64,000 nucleotides of DNA from Thermoplasmata archaeon (GTDB lineage Archaea > Thermoplasmatota > Thermoplasmata > Lutacidiplasmatales > SKW197): assembly GCA_038874435.1 (NCBI GenBank), contig JAVZCK010000010.1:20897-84896 (forward strand), in the 5' to 3' direction. How positions within the stretch are numbered: the first letter of the stretch is position 1; the number at the start of each line of letters is the position of its first letter. The translations under genes and the position numbers were made by a program. This document shows, in pieces, positions 36,101-43,750 of this stretch. The notes under the pieces are model-generated. The model did not search any database. It had not been told where the DNA came from and saw nothing but the letters and a program-made list of their open reading frames with translations.

Positions 36101-36162
36101 AAAGGAGTACTCACAAAAAAGAGGAGAAGAAAAAATACCATGGAAAAAATCTTTTGGTGCAT
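33127..36162 (-). CDS. Secreted beta-helix protein with fibronectin-III and Ig-like domains
   Basis: A 1011-residue surface protein. Signal peptide: KIFSMVFFLLLFFVSTPFSS. The N-terminal half is a right-handed beta-helix of the NosD kind (EGDENFIEANG, GTPENPFIIS, then NNTI turns to about 560), followed by a strand-rich region with a possible bacterial-Ig layout, a fibronectin type III domain (PQRPTNLQVEVSPTSSSLFW, NAIGESEPSN) at about 660-750, two Ig-like repeats (LTAKILVAKSTLRSDEENEF; MKISVEIDKTAVKVGENF) and a C-terminal membrane segment (LALLLIVLLIVGIW). GAGGT stands 7 nt before ATG 36162. It starts 10 nt after the giant caspase-like gene and so is its operon partner. The role is likely surface adhesion or sugar binding. 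Confidence 0.87.
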   Translation of the reverse strand: MHQKIFSMVFFLLLFFVSTPFSSYSFGACGKASYSHPHKPIFIEGDENFIEANGVSSGNGTPENPFIISDWEIDGEYGTYGIYIGNTTKHFKIANCLIKKITSDGFGIILNNVKNATLLGITFINCRGIRVSNTVNLTILKCIDCENSDIISCWISESQNITISNSSFLKRVLLIECKGGKVVNNVCGYGLTLSRSEMCVVLNNTIEEVVEGGLFAGCVFTSYNKDVAIVGNIIRSSIVGICVFNDYSLNIFNNTIYANQWCIDVFSQGNITLRGNRLYNASIGLTLTIYSPPFVCGIDIDETNYVNDLPVIFIKDRAREKISFRHEIGEVIFLNCTNLTLSETTIKYGGINVRFCRDLHIINNKISDSYAGIFVYTEVASEGTYVTIIENNTIFHNTYGILFDATTAYDTPTVVIKGNIFYENYIGCEILNCLLFENNYFFRNEIAIDTWASVRTRFENNTLIKNREGLYLDGGVSTRIVNNSFIENEELAITLGFNCGFTQTYENAFINNNNNTTQVWEGHLIGHENGNCWNSSSAGNFWSNWLSPDNNSDGFVDKPYPVPLAGHNDFLPLTRPSRIIIVHEFCPAASCWKVPIEAEVWGSKLPITSVKLHYKYQNEEFLTRDLELQGGDGRHGKYLCTLDFSYNPKICEVEYYITAEDESGNLESTNMFWFAFEKSVPQRPTNLQVEVSPTSSSLFWLPPLHNGSSSLLFYNIYRGISPENKSLLASVDANTTSFVDTNVTPGITYYYHVTAVNAIGESEPSNTVCVTVPLAKLTAKILVAKSTLRSDEENEFRVIVADAETGEPVKNATVSLSTQLPGKFESLAGQTDANGTFTTKFVAGNVNASIFGKLVANISAEHYENATTSILLGILPGEMKISVEIDKTAVKVGENFTVVVSVKDENGRGVENATVEIFVGQNGVVAGEYQKVTNAEGGAVFTFSALKEGNLVFQVIAKKEGFAEAKSGAGVWIKSVPEQGIDFGIPLALLLIVLLIVGIWEGMKGRQKISS

Positions 36163-36172
36163 CGTTCTTACC

Positions 36173-39100
36173 TCACAAAAACACATGAAGGGAAGTGGTA
36201 TAGGCGACCTGTGGGTGTTCATTGGCCCATACATATACACCAACTTTTATCGGAAAAGTGAAATATTTACACTCAAGGTGTCCTGCCTGTGCAAATGAGT
36301 CTTCTTGGTTCGCATAATTGAAAGCCAACTGAAGCGATACTCTAAGTGAATTTACAGAAGGAGAGAAACCGATATGATCTTGCCGGAAAAATCCCCAATC
36401 AGGATGATGTTTCCGTAAATATGAAAGAAAATAGTAGAGAAATTCTGTTTCAAACCCTTCACAATCTCTATCTGCATATTGGTTGTAATAGGATTCACAC
36501 ATCTTTTCCCATGAAAATGCCTCTGGCTGAGAGGATGGATTATAGCTCTCTGCGCATCTATCATTCCACCATTTCTCTGCATTTTGAAGAGAACATCTAT
36601 CTGCTACAGCGAAAGAATATTCACTCCCCTTGCAGCTAGTGATAATCACACCTATGTTATTGAGAGTAGAGTTTGAGAGCCACTTAATTACATTTGCCAC
36701 AAAGTTACCACTTTTGCATGCAAAGATTAGGATGGACTGTTTTGTGGTGGATGGTAGAATGGAAAGGTCCGTTGCAAACTGTCGTGCAAGGATGAATCCT
36801 TCTCCACTTAACCTATCGTCACTCCCGTGACATATATAGGCAGAAAATACAAAGGAGGGAGAAAGAGCACTGATTGAAGTATAGAGAGAGGAGAGTGTTG
36901 AAGAAGTGAAATCATGGTCAACAATACCTTCATGTACAGGGTCAACAAAAGATGTATCATTCCGTGTCATATCGTATATACGCGGTAAGTTGTAGGAGGA
37001 ATCCATTGTTTGTGTAGAGGGAGGCTTACCCCTTGGGTAGCATACATGGATATCCTCAGGTTTGTAATTGTAAACCCACACCAGAACATCATAGAGGAAA
37101 ATAAGTTCGTTCCAGAATTCAGCGTAGTTTGTATCTGCAGTGGAGCCTGCACCTAGTATTGCAATTCGTTTGTCGTGCCGAATAGGGTCTTGCCAGCTCC
37201 CCATGCTTCTTGCATACTCCTCATATTCATCAGGCATTCCGTCCCAGTCACCATCCTGCGTGTAACTCCACGGGTCTGTAACAAAACCAATGCACTCACA
37301 GCAATCCCCAAATCCATCAGAATCTGAATCTCCATTAGTGGGATTTGTGAAGTAAATCATACACTCTTCCCAATCCGTGAGATAATCCTGATCAGAGTCA
37401 TAAGCAAATGGATTTGTTATTCCTGGATGTGCCACTGCCCAGCCACTCACATCTTGCTGTGTCTGTGGCACAAAGATTAGTGTGTGAGGATTTATGTCCT
37501 GCAAATAGAGCCAGTTTCGCTTAATTTCGTTTTGAGGCGTAATTGTATCCAGATAAACCTTGTATGGCACTTCCCAGTTTGCACCACTGAAATGTGCCCG
37601 AAACTCCCATCTTGCATGCATAGTGCTTTGTGCTCCTGGCAAATGCAACACAATGTTAGATGTATGAATTGTACTTCCATAAACTGTGGGCATCAACAAA
37701 TCTTCCTGGCCATCTTTCAGACCATCATCGTCCACATCTGGGTCATTTGGGTCTATCTTTACTCGGTTCATGCCCTTTGGAAAGAAATCCAAAAAGGAAC
37801 TGGAAAGAGAAACAGTGAAGTGTGGATTTGTGCTTGTGTATGTTATTGTATGCACACCACTCAAAAGCGGATGTTCTACATCAAACTCACCAACTCTCAT
37901 AGGCAGAGAGAAAGGATTCCTACCTTCATATTTTCCCTGATGTACCAGCCACCCATCCAGGTAAACCTCAATCCATGTGCTCTCTATTTCCCACCAACTA
38001 GTTCCTGCACAGAAAACATAATAGTGAAGCTTGTAATGGCCAGGGTATTTTACAGAGAAATCACCCCATGAGGGATATGCATAACACATGGTAAATGTAA
38101 CATACCCTGTTGCCACTCCATTTTTTCCTTCAAATTTCAATTTGAATCCTGTTGCACCATCAAAAATGGCTCCAGGCATGTACTGTGTAAGGTCTATATC
38201 AAAACTCTCCCTTTCTATCCCCTCATTATCTGTCCCTCTATCGCCACCATCTCCAGCTGTAAAGCTCCATATCTGGTTTATATGAATGTGGTTATTTGCA
38301 TCCATATACCAAAAGTAGATTTTAAGAGATGCTGAACTTACCGTAGATTTCCACTCAAACTTTCCAGATAGTTTATAGTTACACAACTCATCATAAAAAG
38401 AGATTGGGTTTGTAAAATATGACTGTTGGGTGGTTCCAAATTGATATGTAAATGACAATACAGCAACTTCTGCAGTTTCATACCCATCACTCAATCCGTC
38501 ATTATCCGTATCTTCAGCTACAACCTTCGTTGCCACATCAAACTCCAGCTTTACGCTCTCCAGCCTTCCCTCACAGCCTTTCTCCATATCGTAGATAATT
38601 ATCTCCCAGTCCTTCCAGTAATAGAAATAGTCCTCTGGTAGCAATGGCTCTATGTCCTCAACTGTTGCATCAGTGCCAAACAAATCTCGCTTTATTGTTG
38701 CGCTACCATTAATTGGCTCATTTGTATTCCACACTTTCCATGAAATCTGCCAGGGATAGTTTACTGGTCTCATGTACACAACCAAATCGCTCAGTCGCTC
38801 ATGCCAGAGTGTGAACTCAACATAGCCATTCTTCAAGTCTCCATACACCTCCACATCCACATATGCTTTTGTGCTATTTAAATCATGCAGGTTGTACGGG
38901 GAAGGTGTGTAGTTAATTGTGTAAGGCACAGGTGGTTCTGGCACGAAAGCGAAAAACGAAATTGTTTGTGTGGTAAATGCCTCATACCCATCTATTAGTT
39001 TATCCTCATCAGTATCGCTTGAAAATGGATTGCTCAGGTAGTTATCAACTTCCTCGCCATCCAGCAAGCCATCAAAGTCCGCATCTGCAAGTGCCATTCC

Positions 39101-40906
39101 TGTCTGGTTTTCTGAGATTGGGGCTCTGAAATCTCTGTAAAATGCACTCACGAGAATTACCTCTCTGTAATCGTTTATTCCATCATTGTCTGTGTCGTTG
39201 CTCGTTGCATTCGGGTCTGCAAATCCGCTCACGCATAGCACACTTTCCATCTCCAGCAAAAGATTGCCATTGCTGAGTGTGAAGTTCTCGCTCTGGTTCT
39301 TGCAGAACTGGAAGTAAGCAATTGGATTACTCACATTCTCCTCGTAAATCTCTATCCTCGTGTTCATGAAGAAAGAGACAGCAACTAATTCATTCACCTC
39401 AATTGTCCCATTTACGCTCTTGCCAGAAAATTCCCAGTAACCCGCTTCAGGGACTCTATAGCCAGAGTAAGGCGAGAGTGTGGAATTCTTGTTCACAAAT
39501 GCATAGAATTTTCCAGTTGTAATTTCATAGCCTGCAAGAACAATTTTCCGCAAATAAATTTCAGTGACTGTGTTTTTGTTCCCATCAAGAATGCCATCGT
39601 CATCGCTATCTGGGTCATTCGGGTCTGGCTCATAGAGGTCAACCCTGCCATTGTGGTCTGCATATTCCGTGCCATCTAGAAGTCCATCATTGTCTGTATC
39701 CGGATTCAGCGGGTCTGTTGTTGTATTCGTATCCGTATCGTTTTGCCATGAAAGCGGTGTGCCATTGCCTTGTGCCTTAGCCAATCCAATTTCCAGGCCA
39801 TCAGAGAGCCCATCATCATCTGTATCCGTCAAACCAGGATTTGTTTCTCCACTATCAACCTGCCCATTTCTGTTCACATCCTCATTTCCATCAATTATGC
39901 CATCATCGTCGCTGTCATCATCACCTGGATTTGTTGTTGTCACCGGGTCCGTGTCAGCCACAAACAAGCTCATGTTGGTATTGTTGCCCTGTGGTTGCAC
40001 AAGTCCGATTTCCAGACCATCTGAAAGGAAATCCAAATCTGAATCCCAGACAAGTGGCGAAGTTCCCAGAGCTAGCACTTCGTAGCCATCCCAGATTCCA
40101 TCCTCATCGCTATCATCATCAAGTGGATTTGTGAAAAATAACTTTACTTCCTGTCCATCGCAAAGCAAATCGTTATCAGTATCTGGATCAAATGGGTCTG
40201 TCCCAATGCTCACCTCCTCCTCAAATCCCAGGCTATCGTTATCATAATCTTGCGAGAGAGTTTTGTCAATTATTTTGCAGAGCATTTCCTGGGCGGTTGC
40301 ATTTATTATCCAGTCATTATTTCCGCTGCCATCCATCTTTGCCCTGATGTCATTTTGCATTTTATCAACGAATTCGCTGTAGTTGCCAGCAACAAGCATG
40401 TTTTTTGCAGCATCAATTTTGTTTGCCAATGCATTTTTTCGCTGTTTTGCTGGTGGCTTGAAGTATGCATCTGGGAGCGAGAGTATTTTTTCCTTCAGAA
40501 AATCCAGGGCAAGGAAAATGTCGCAGGAGTAAACTGTGGCTGTGAGCTCGTTGTTTGTCTCATCCGTTTCTGTGATTTCGTTCTGCGGGTCAATCACCAC
40601 TCTCAATATGTATTTGCCAGCATTTGGAAGTGTGAAATTGAGTGAAACAATCTCGGTTTCGTTTTTAAAATTAAGATTACCATGATAAAAATTATCATTG
40701 AAGCACACAACATACTCTGTTTGCAAGTTTGTTGTGGTGGAACAAAAAGTAATCTTTACGGTTATGTTTTCCCCTGGATAGCCAATTTCATCCGTGTAAT
40801 TTATGTTAATGTTTTTTACGGACAAATCCACATCCATAAACTGGTTTGGTGTTATCCAGGCACTTAAAAGCATCAGCATACACACAAAAATTGGATTTGG
40901 ATTCAA
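36173..40906 (-). CDS. Giant secreted protein: CARDB, thrombospondin-3, P-domain and caspase-like domain
   Basis: About 1577 residues. After a signal peptide (IFVCMLMLLSAWITP) comes a CARDB-like beta domain (25-135, DVDLSVKNININYTDE, ETDETNNEL). Many calcium-binding DxDxDG repeats follow at about 215-460, 570-650 and 1190-1260 (DDDSDEDGIWDGYE). A P/Homo-B-like domain lies near 690-800 (VEFTLWHERLSDLVVYMRPV). The C-terminal domain (about 1290-1500) is caspase-like: SAYICHGSDD with H1363 and ILIFACKSGNF with C1400, 37 residues apart (numbered from GTG 40915). The start is unsettled: TTG 40906 has GGTGAT 4 nt upstream, GTG 40915 overlaps that site, and ATG 40879 is further in. No C-terminal anchor is seen. 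Predicted self-processing calcium-dependent peptidase; the activity is inferred. Confidence 0.8.
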   Translation of the reverse strand: MNPNPIFVCMLMLLSAWITPNQFMDVDLSVKNININYTDEIGYPGENITVKITFCSTTTNLQTEYVVCFNDNFYHGNLNFKNETEIVSLNFTLPNAGKYILRVVIDPQNEITETDETNNELTATVYSCDIFLALDFLKEKILSLPDAYFKPPAKQRKNALANKIDAAKNMLVAGNYSEFVDKMQNDIRAKMDGSGNNDWIINATAQEMLCKIIDKTLSQDYDNDSLGFEEEVSIGTDPFDPDTDNDLLCDGQEVKLFFTNPLDDDSDEDGIWDGYEVLALGTSPLVWDSDLDFLSDGLEIGLVQPQGNNTNMSLFVADTDPVTTTNPGDDDSDDDGIIDGNEDVNRNGQVDSGETNPGLTDTDDDGLSDGLEIGLAKAQGNGTPLSWQNDTDTNTTTDPLNPDTDNDGLLDGTEYADHNGRVDLYEPDPNDPDSDDDGILDGNKNTVTEIYLRKIVLAGYEITTGKFYAFVNKNSTLSPYSGYRVPEAGYWEFSGKSVNGTIEVNELVAVSFFMNTRIEIYEENVSNPIAYFQFCKNQSENFTLSNGNLLLEMESVLCVSGFADPNATSNDTDNDGINDYREVILVSAFYRDFRAPISENQTGMALADADFDGLLDGEEVDNYLSNPFSSDTDEDKLIDGYEAFTTQTISFFAFVPEPPVPYTINYTPSPYNLHDLNSTKAYVDVEVYGDLKNGYVEFTLWHERLSDLVVYMRPVNYPWQISWKVWNTNEPINGSATIKRDLFGTDATVEDIEPLLPEDYFYYWKDWEIIIYDMEKGCEGRLESVKLEFDVATKVVAEDTDNDGLSDGYETAEVAVLSFTYQFGTTQQSYFTNPISFYDELCNYKLSGKFEWKSTVSSASLKIYFWYMDANNHIHINQIWSFTAGDGGDRGTDNEGIERESFDIDLTQYMPGAIFDGATGFKLKFEGKNGVATGYVTFTMCYAYPSWGDFSVKYPGHYKLHYYVFCAGTSWWEIESTWIEVYLDGWLVHQGKYEGRNPFSLPMRVGEFDVEHPLLSGVHTITYTSTNPHFTVSLSSSFLDFFPKGMNRVKIDPNDPDVDDDGLKDGQEDLLMPTVYGSTIHTSNIVLHLPGAQSTMHARWEFRAHFSGANWEVPYKVYLDTITPQNEIKRNWLYLQDINPHTLIFVPQTQQDVSGWAVAHPGITNPFAYDSDQDYLTDWEECMIYFTNPTNGDSDSDGFGDCCECIGFVTDPWSYTQDGDWDGMPDEYEEYARSMGSWQDPIRHDKRIAILGAGSTADTNYAEFWNELIFLYDVLVWVYNYKPEDIHVCYPRGKPPSTQTMDSSYNLPRIYDMTRNDTSFVDPVHEGIVDHDFTSSTLSSLYTSISALSPSFVFSAYICHGSDDRLSGEGFILARQFATDLSILPSTTKQSILIFACKSGNFVANVIKWLSNSTLNNIGVIITSCKGSEYSFAVADRCSLQNAEKWWNDRCAESYNPSSQPEAFSWEKMCESYYNQYADRDCEGFETEFLYYFLSYLRKHHPDWGFFRQDHIGFSPSVNSLRVSLQLAFNYANQEDSFAQAGHLECKYFTFPIKVGVYVWANEHPQVAYTTSLHVFL

Positions 40907-40915
40907 CGCAATCAC

Positions 40916-41115
40916 CTCAAAAGTAATATATGGATTTTGTAGTATTTAATTGTTTCTATGCATGATTTTTATTTAAAATTAATTATTTTTTTTTTTTTTT
41001 ATTTATAAAAATCTGAAAATAAAACTACACATTTGCTATTCTGGTAGATACATGCTACGGACAATCTAGGTTGCATTCTCATACAGTACAACCCCCTCCT
41101 GGAAAACATTGGGTT
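40916..41115. other. Intergenic stretch with T15 run
   Basis: Two hundred bases without a gene. AATATATGG at 40925-40933 is likely the TATA box of the minus-strand giant gene. A run of 15 T at 40986-41000 stands before AT-rich sequence. Beyond that I see nothing. Confidence 0.5.
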
Positions 41116-41211
41116 ATGGAGAAATCCCACATACTCTATCTCGCAATCCTCGCATTTGCACTGGCAGTAGGAATTCTGCTCCTATTTCTAGTTCTCGCAT
41201 TCTTTACGTAA
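41116..41211 (+). pseudogene. Duplicated 3' tail of the DUF131-like gene
   Basis: Positions 41122-41205 match 32759-32842 in 82 of 84 bases, in the frame of the last hydrophobic segment of the DUF131-like protein. Both differences (CTA/CTG and CTG/CTA) are silent leucine changes. An ATG at 41116 gives a 31-residue reading frame (MEKSHILYLAILAFALAVG...) ending in TAA at 41209. The rest of the parent gene is absent. It may be a recent non-functional copy or a one-helix membrane peptide. There is no clear ribosome binding site. Confidence 0.6.
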
Positions 41212-41212
41212 A

Positions 41213-42439
41213 CTATTCTTGGTTTCTTATTACTGCACATGAATACCGTGCCTTGAGAAGTTTATTTGCGATTCTAGTTACATCCTCAAATTTTACATTT
41301 TCAATTCTGCTCTTTAGTTCTTCAAGCGTTACAATTTTTCCGGTTCTCATTGCATACTCACCCAGCACAAATGCCCGTGCCTCACTTGTTTCAAGTTTTC
41401 TTGTGAAGAGACCGTTGAGCATGTTTTTGGCCGTTTGAAATTCCTCTTCACTGATGCTCCCCTCGGACACCTGTCTCACTTCTTCCAAAATTCTCTGTTT
41501 TCCCCTCTCTATGTTTTTAGTTGCAACCCCTGCATAAATTCCTAGTAAGCCAGTATCTTCATAACTCTGCGTGTGGGTAAAGACAGCGTAACCCAGCCCC
41601 TCTTTTTCGCGGATTGTTCTGTAAAGCCTAGAACTTGTACCACCACCGAGCAACACGCTGAGAACTTTAAGGGCAAATAGGTCGGGATGTGAAAAATTCA
41701 GGCCTTCAAACCCAATACCAATGTGGGCCTGTGCCTCGCCCCCATGAAATTCTTTTTCCATCCCAAGAAATTCTGGTTTCTTTCTCTGCTTTTCAGCACT
41801 TCCTTCTCTCAAAGTCCTGAAATAGCGCTCCACCCATTCTACAACCCTATCATGTGCTAGATTTCCAGATGCAGAGACAAGGAGATTTTTTGTTAGGAAA
41901 TGGTTGTTTATGTAGGTTTTTAAATCCTCTATCCTCTGCTTTTTCACATCTTCAATTTTCCCAGTTTCAATTTTTCCAAGCTCACTTTCACCCCATGAAC
42001 ACATTCTCAGTGCATCGAAAATAAACTTCTCTGGATTTTCTTCATGAAGGCGGATTTCTTCATACACTACATGCTTCTCTCTTTCCAAAATTTCTTCCGA
42101 AAGCAACGGCTCAGTGAGAATTTCTGCAAGGAGGGCAAATGCCATTTCCAGCTTTTCTTTAAGAGTACCTGCATAAAAGCACATGTACTCACTACCAGTT
42201 ACTGCATTCATTTCTCCACCAGCACCCTCAATCAACCGATTTATTTCCTCGCCGCTCCTTTTTCCAGTACCACGAAAGAGCATGTGCTCCAGCATGTGGG
42301 CGGTGCCTGGGGGGACCCCAGTTTCATCCCTTGCACCAGACATTATCCAGACGCACACCGTTGCGGAATCAAGATGGGGAATTTTCTCTGTCACGATTCT
42401 TATGCCATTTTCAAGTTTGGTTTCACTGTATCTGTCCAT
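41213..42439 (-). CDS. M16 family zinc metallopeptidase
   Basis: A 408-residue pitrilysin/mitochondrial-processing-peptidase-like protein. The inverted zinc motif HxxEH is in TAHMLEHMLFRGTGKR, and the distal glutamate in EREKHVVYEEI. The C-terminal half holds GGGTSSRLYRTIREKEGLGYAV, the conserved second-domain signature. It is complete for a single-chain half (most active members are dimers or have two such halves). I set the start at ATG 42439 (MDRYSETKLENG). The longer frame runs into the divergent gene. An ATATATA box at about 42463-42470 serves the short start. No signal peptide, so it is likely cytoplasmic. Confidence 0.93.
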   Translation of the reverse strand: MDRYSETKLENGIRIVTEKIPHLDSATVCVWIMSGARDETGVPPGTAHMLEHMLFRGTGKRSGEEINRLIEGAGGEMNAVTGSEYMCFYAGTLKEKLEMAFALLAEILTEPLLSEEILEREKHVVYEEIRLHEENPEKFIFDALRMCSWGESELGKIETGKIEDVKKQRIEDLKTYINNHFLTKNLLVSASGNLAHDRVVEWVERYFRTLREGSAEKQRKKPEFLGMEKEFHGGEAQAHIGIGFEGLNFSHPDLFALKVLSVLLGGGTSSRLYRTIREKEGLGYAVFTHTQSYEDTGLLGIYAGVATKNIERGKQRILEEVRQVSEGSISEEEFQTAKNMLNGLFTRKLETSEARAFVLGEYAMRTGKIVTLEELKSRIENVKFEDVTRIANKLLKARYSCAVIRNQE

Positions 42440-42491
42440 CAATCCAAGGATATTGGCAAGGGATATATATTTTTGTGGATTATGGGAGAAC

Positions 42492-43382
42492 ATGAGAATT
42501 CTGGTCATCGGTGGTTCCTCTCTCCTTGGCGATAGAATCGTGCGAAGTTCTACGAGGCATGCAGAATCATGGTACACAGTTGCAAGCAAAGAAGTTAAGA
42601 TTGAAAACGCAAAAAGAATTCAAATGGACATAACTGAGCCAGAAAACGTTGAAAATGGATTTAAGAAAGTAATGCCAGATATCGCTGTGCTTGTCGCTGC
42701 TTACACAGAAGTGGATGCTTGCGAGAAAAACAGGGAGAAGGCAATTGCGCTGAATGTGCGTGGTGCAGAAAATGTGTTTAGAGCATGCCAGAACTCTGGA
42801 ACAAAGCTTGTTTACATATCAACGGATGCAGTTTTTGATGGGAGGAAGGAGGAGCCCTATACCGAGGAGGATAGACCCAATCCCCCAAACTTTTATGCGC
42901 ACACTAAACTGGAAGCAGAGAAGATTGTGTTGAGGGAGAAACAGAATCTTGTTTGTCGTGTCTCCACAATTTATGGAAAACGCTCTCTCCATCACCGTCA
43001 GAATGTAATTATGTGGATGATTGAAACGCTAAAGGCAGGAAAAAGAATTGAGCTTTTTGAAGATAGGTTCTGCAATCCCACCTTTGCTGATGAAGCGGCA
43101 GATGTGATTGTCTCTATTGCCCTTAAAGGTGGCTCGGGGGTTTTTCACACTACAGGTCGGGACTGCGTTTCAAGGGTGGAGCTTGGCAGGAAGATTGCGA
43201 AAATTTTCGGATTTGATGAAAAGCTGATCGTGCCCGTAAGAAGCAGGGATTACCAGAATGTTCCTCGAGGGCTTCATTCATGTCTTTCTGTAGCAAAAGC
43301 AGAGCGTTTCATCGGGCGAAAAATTCAATGCCTTGAAGAATCACTCAAAATCCTGAAAGAACAAATTGAAGCAGGGGGATAG
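42492..43382 (+). CDS. RmlD-like NAD(P)-dependent sugar nucleotide reductase
   Basis: A 296-residue short-chain dehydrogenase related to dTDP-4-dehydrorhamnose reductase. Rossmann GGSSLLG at the N-terminus, YISTDAVFDG, and the YxxxK catalytic pair in FYAHTKLEAEKIV are visible, followed by RVSTIYG and a C-terminal substrate-binding half (VFHTTGRDCVSRVELGRKI). Relatives with this pattern also act on methionine adenosyltransferase or other sugars, so the substrate is uncertain. The ATG 42492 follows GAGAAC, a weak ribosome binding site. It is divergent from the M16 gene with a shared 52-nt promoter region. No other nucleotide-sugar gene is adjacent. Confidence 0.8.
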   Translation: MRILVIGGSSLLGDRIVRSSTRHAESWYTVASKEVKIENAKRIQMDITEPENVENGFKKVMPDIAVLVAAYTEVDACEKNREKAIALNVRGAENVFRACQNSGTKLVYISTDAVFDGRKEEPYTEEDRPNPPNFYAHTKLEAEKIVLREKQNLVCRVSTIYGKRSLHHRQNVIMWMIETLKAGKRIELFEDRFCNPTFADEAADVIVSIALKGGSGVFHTTGRDCVSRVELGRKIAKIFGFDEKLIVPVRSRDYQNVPRGLHSCLSVAKAERFIGRKIQCLEESLKILKEQIEAGG

Positions 43383-43441
43383 CTCTCCACCCATAACACT
43401 TCACGGAATTCTATTGTACCAGTATCTTCGGAAGAATCTAA

Positions 43442-43519
43442 CTAAAATTCAAAAATTGATGTCTGTAGGCTTTCCTATCTGATGCGTTTTTTCTGAGTTC
43501 TCGGACGGGTCTTTCAAAA
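43442..43519. repeat. Dispersed repeat, copy A
   Basis: A 20-base block, CTAAAATTCAAAAATTGATG (43442-43461), and a 15-base block, ACGGGTCTTTCAAAA (43505-43519), are both repeated at 63646-63665 and 63710-63724. The spacing is 43 nt here and 44 nt there, while the middle is diverged. The 368-nt gene-free stretch 43383-43750 otherwise holds only the promoter of the following ATPase gene. Confidence 0.6.
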
Positions 43520-43730
43520 ATCTACAATGCAACGTGTGTTTCAAAAATTATTTTCCACTAATACAATTTCTCTTCTACCCATACCATCTTGTTTCTTTTT
43601 TATTATCCACCTTATTTTCTTTTGCATAAGTTTCATGTTCTGCGGTAATAGGTTTCAGCTTTAATGCAGTGGGAATTTTTTTCAGGACTACACATCTAGC
43701 ATTCACACAGAATAAATTAAATATCAAAAA

Positions 43731-43750
43731 ACTCTCTCTGAACTGAGAGT
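43731..43750. promoter_or_regulatory. Inverted repeat directly before the ATPase start
   Basis: ACTCTC (43731-43736) and GAGAGT (43745-43750) with an 8-nt spacer end just before ATG 43751. AATAAATTAAATATC at 43711-43725 fits a TATA box, so the repeat would lie at the transcription start of a leaderless gene. Confidence 0.4.

Noticed and set aside
42183..42491. N-terminal extension of the RmlD-like protein
   Set aside because: It runs antisense through the M16 gene, and the Rossmann motif starts right after ATG 42492.
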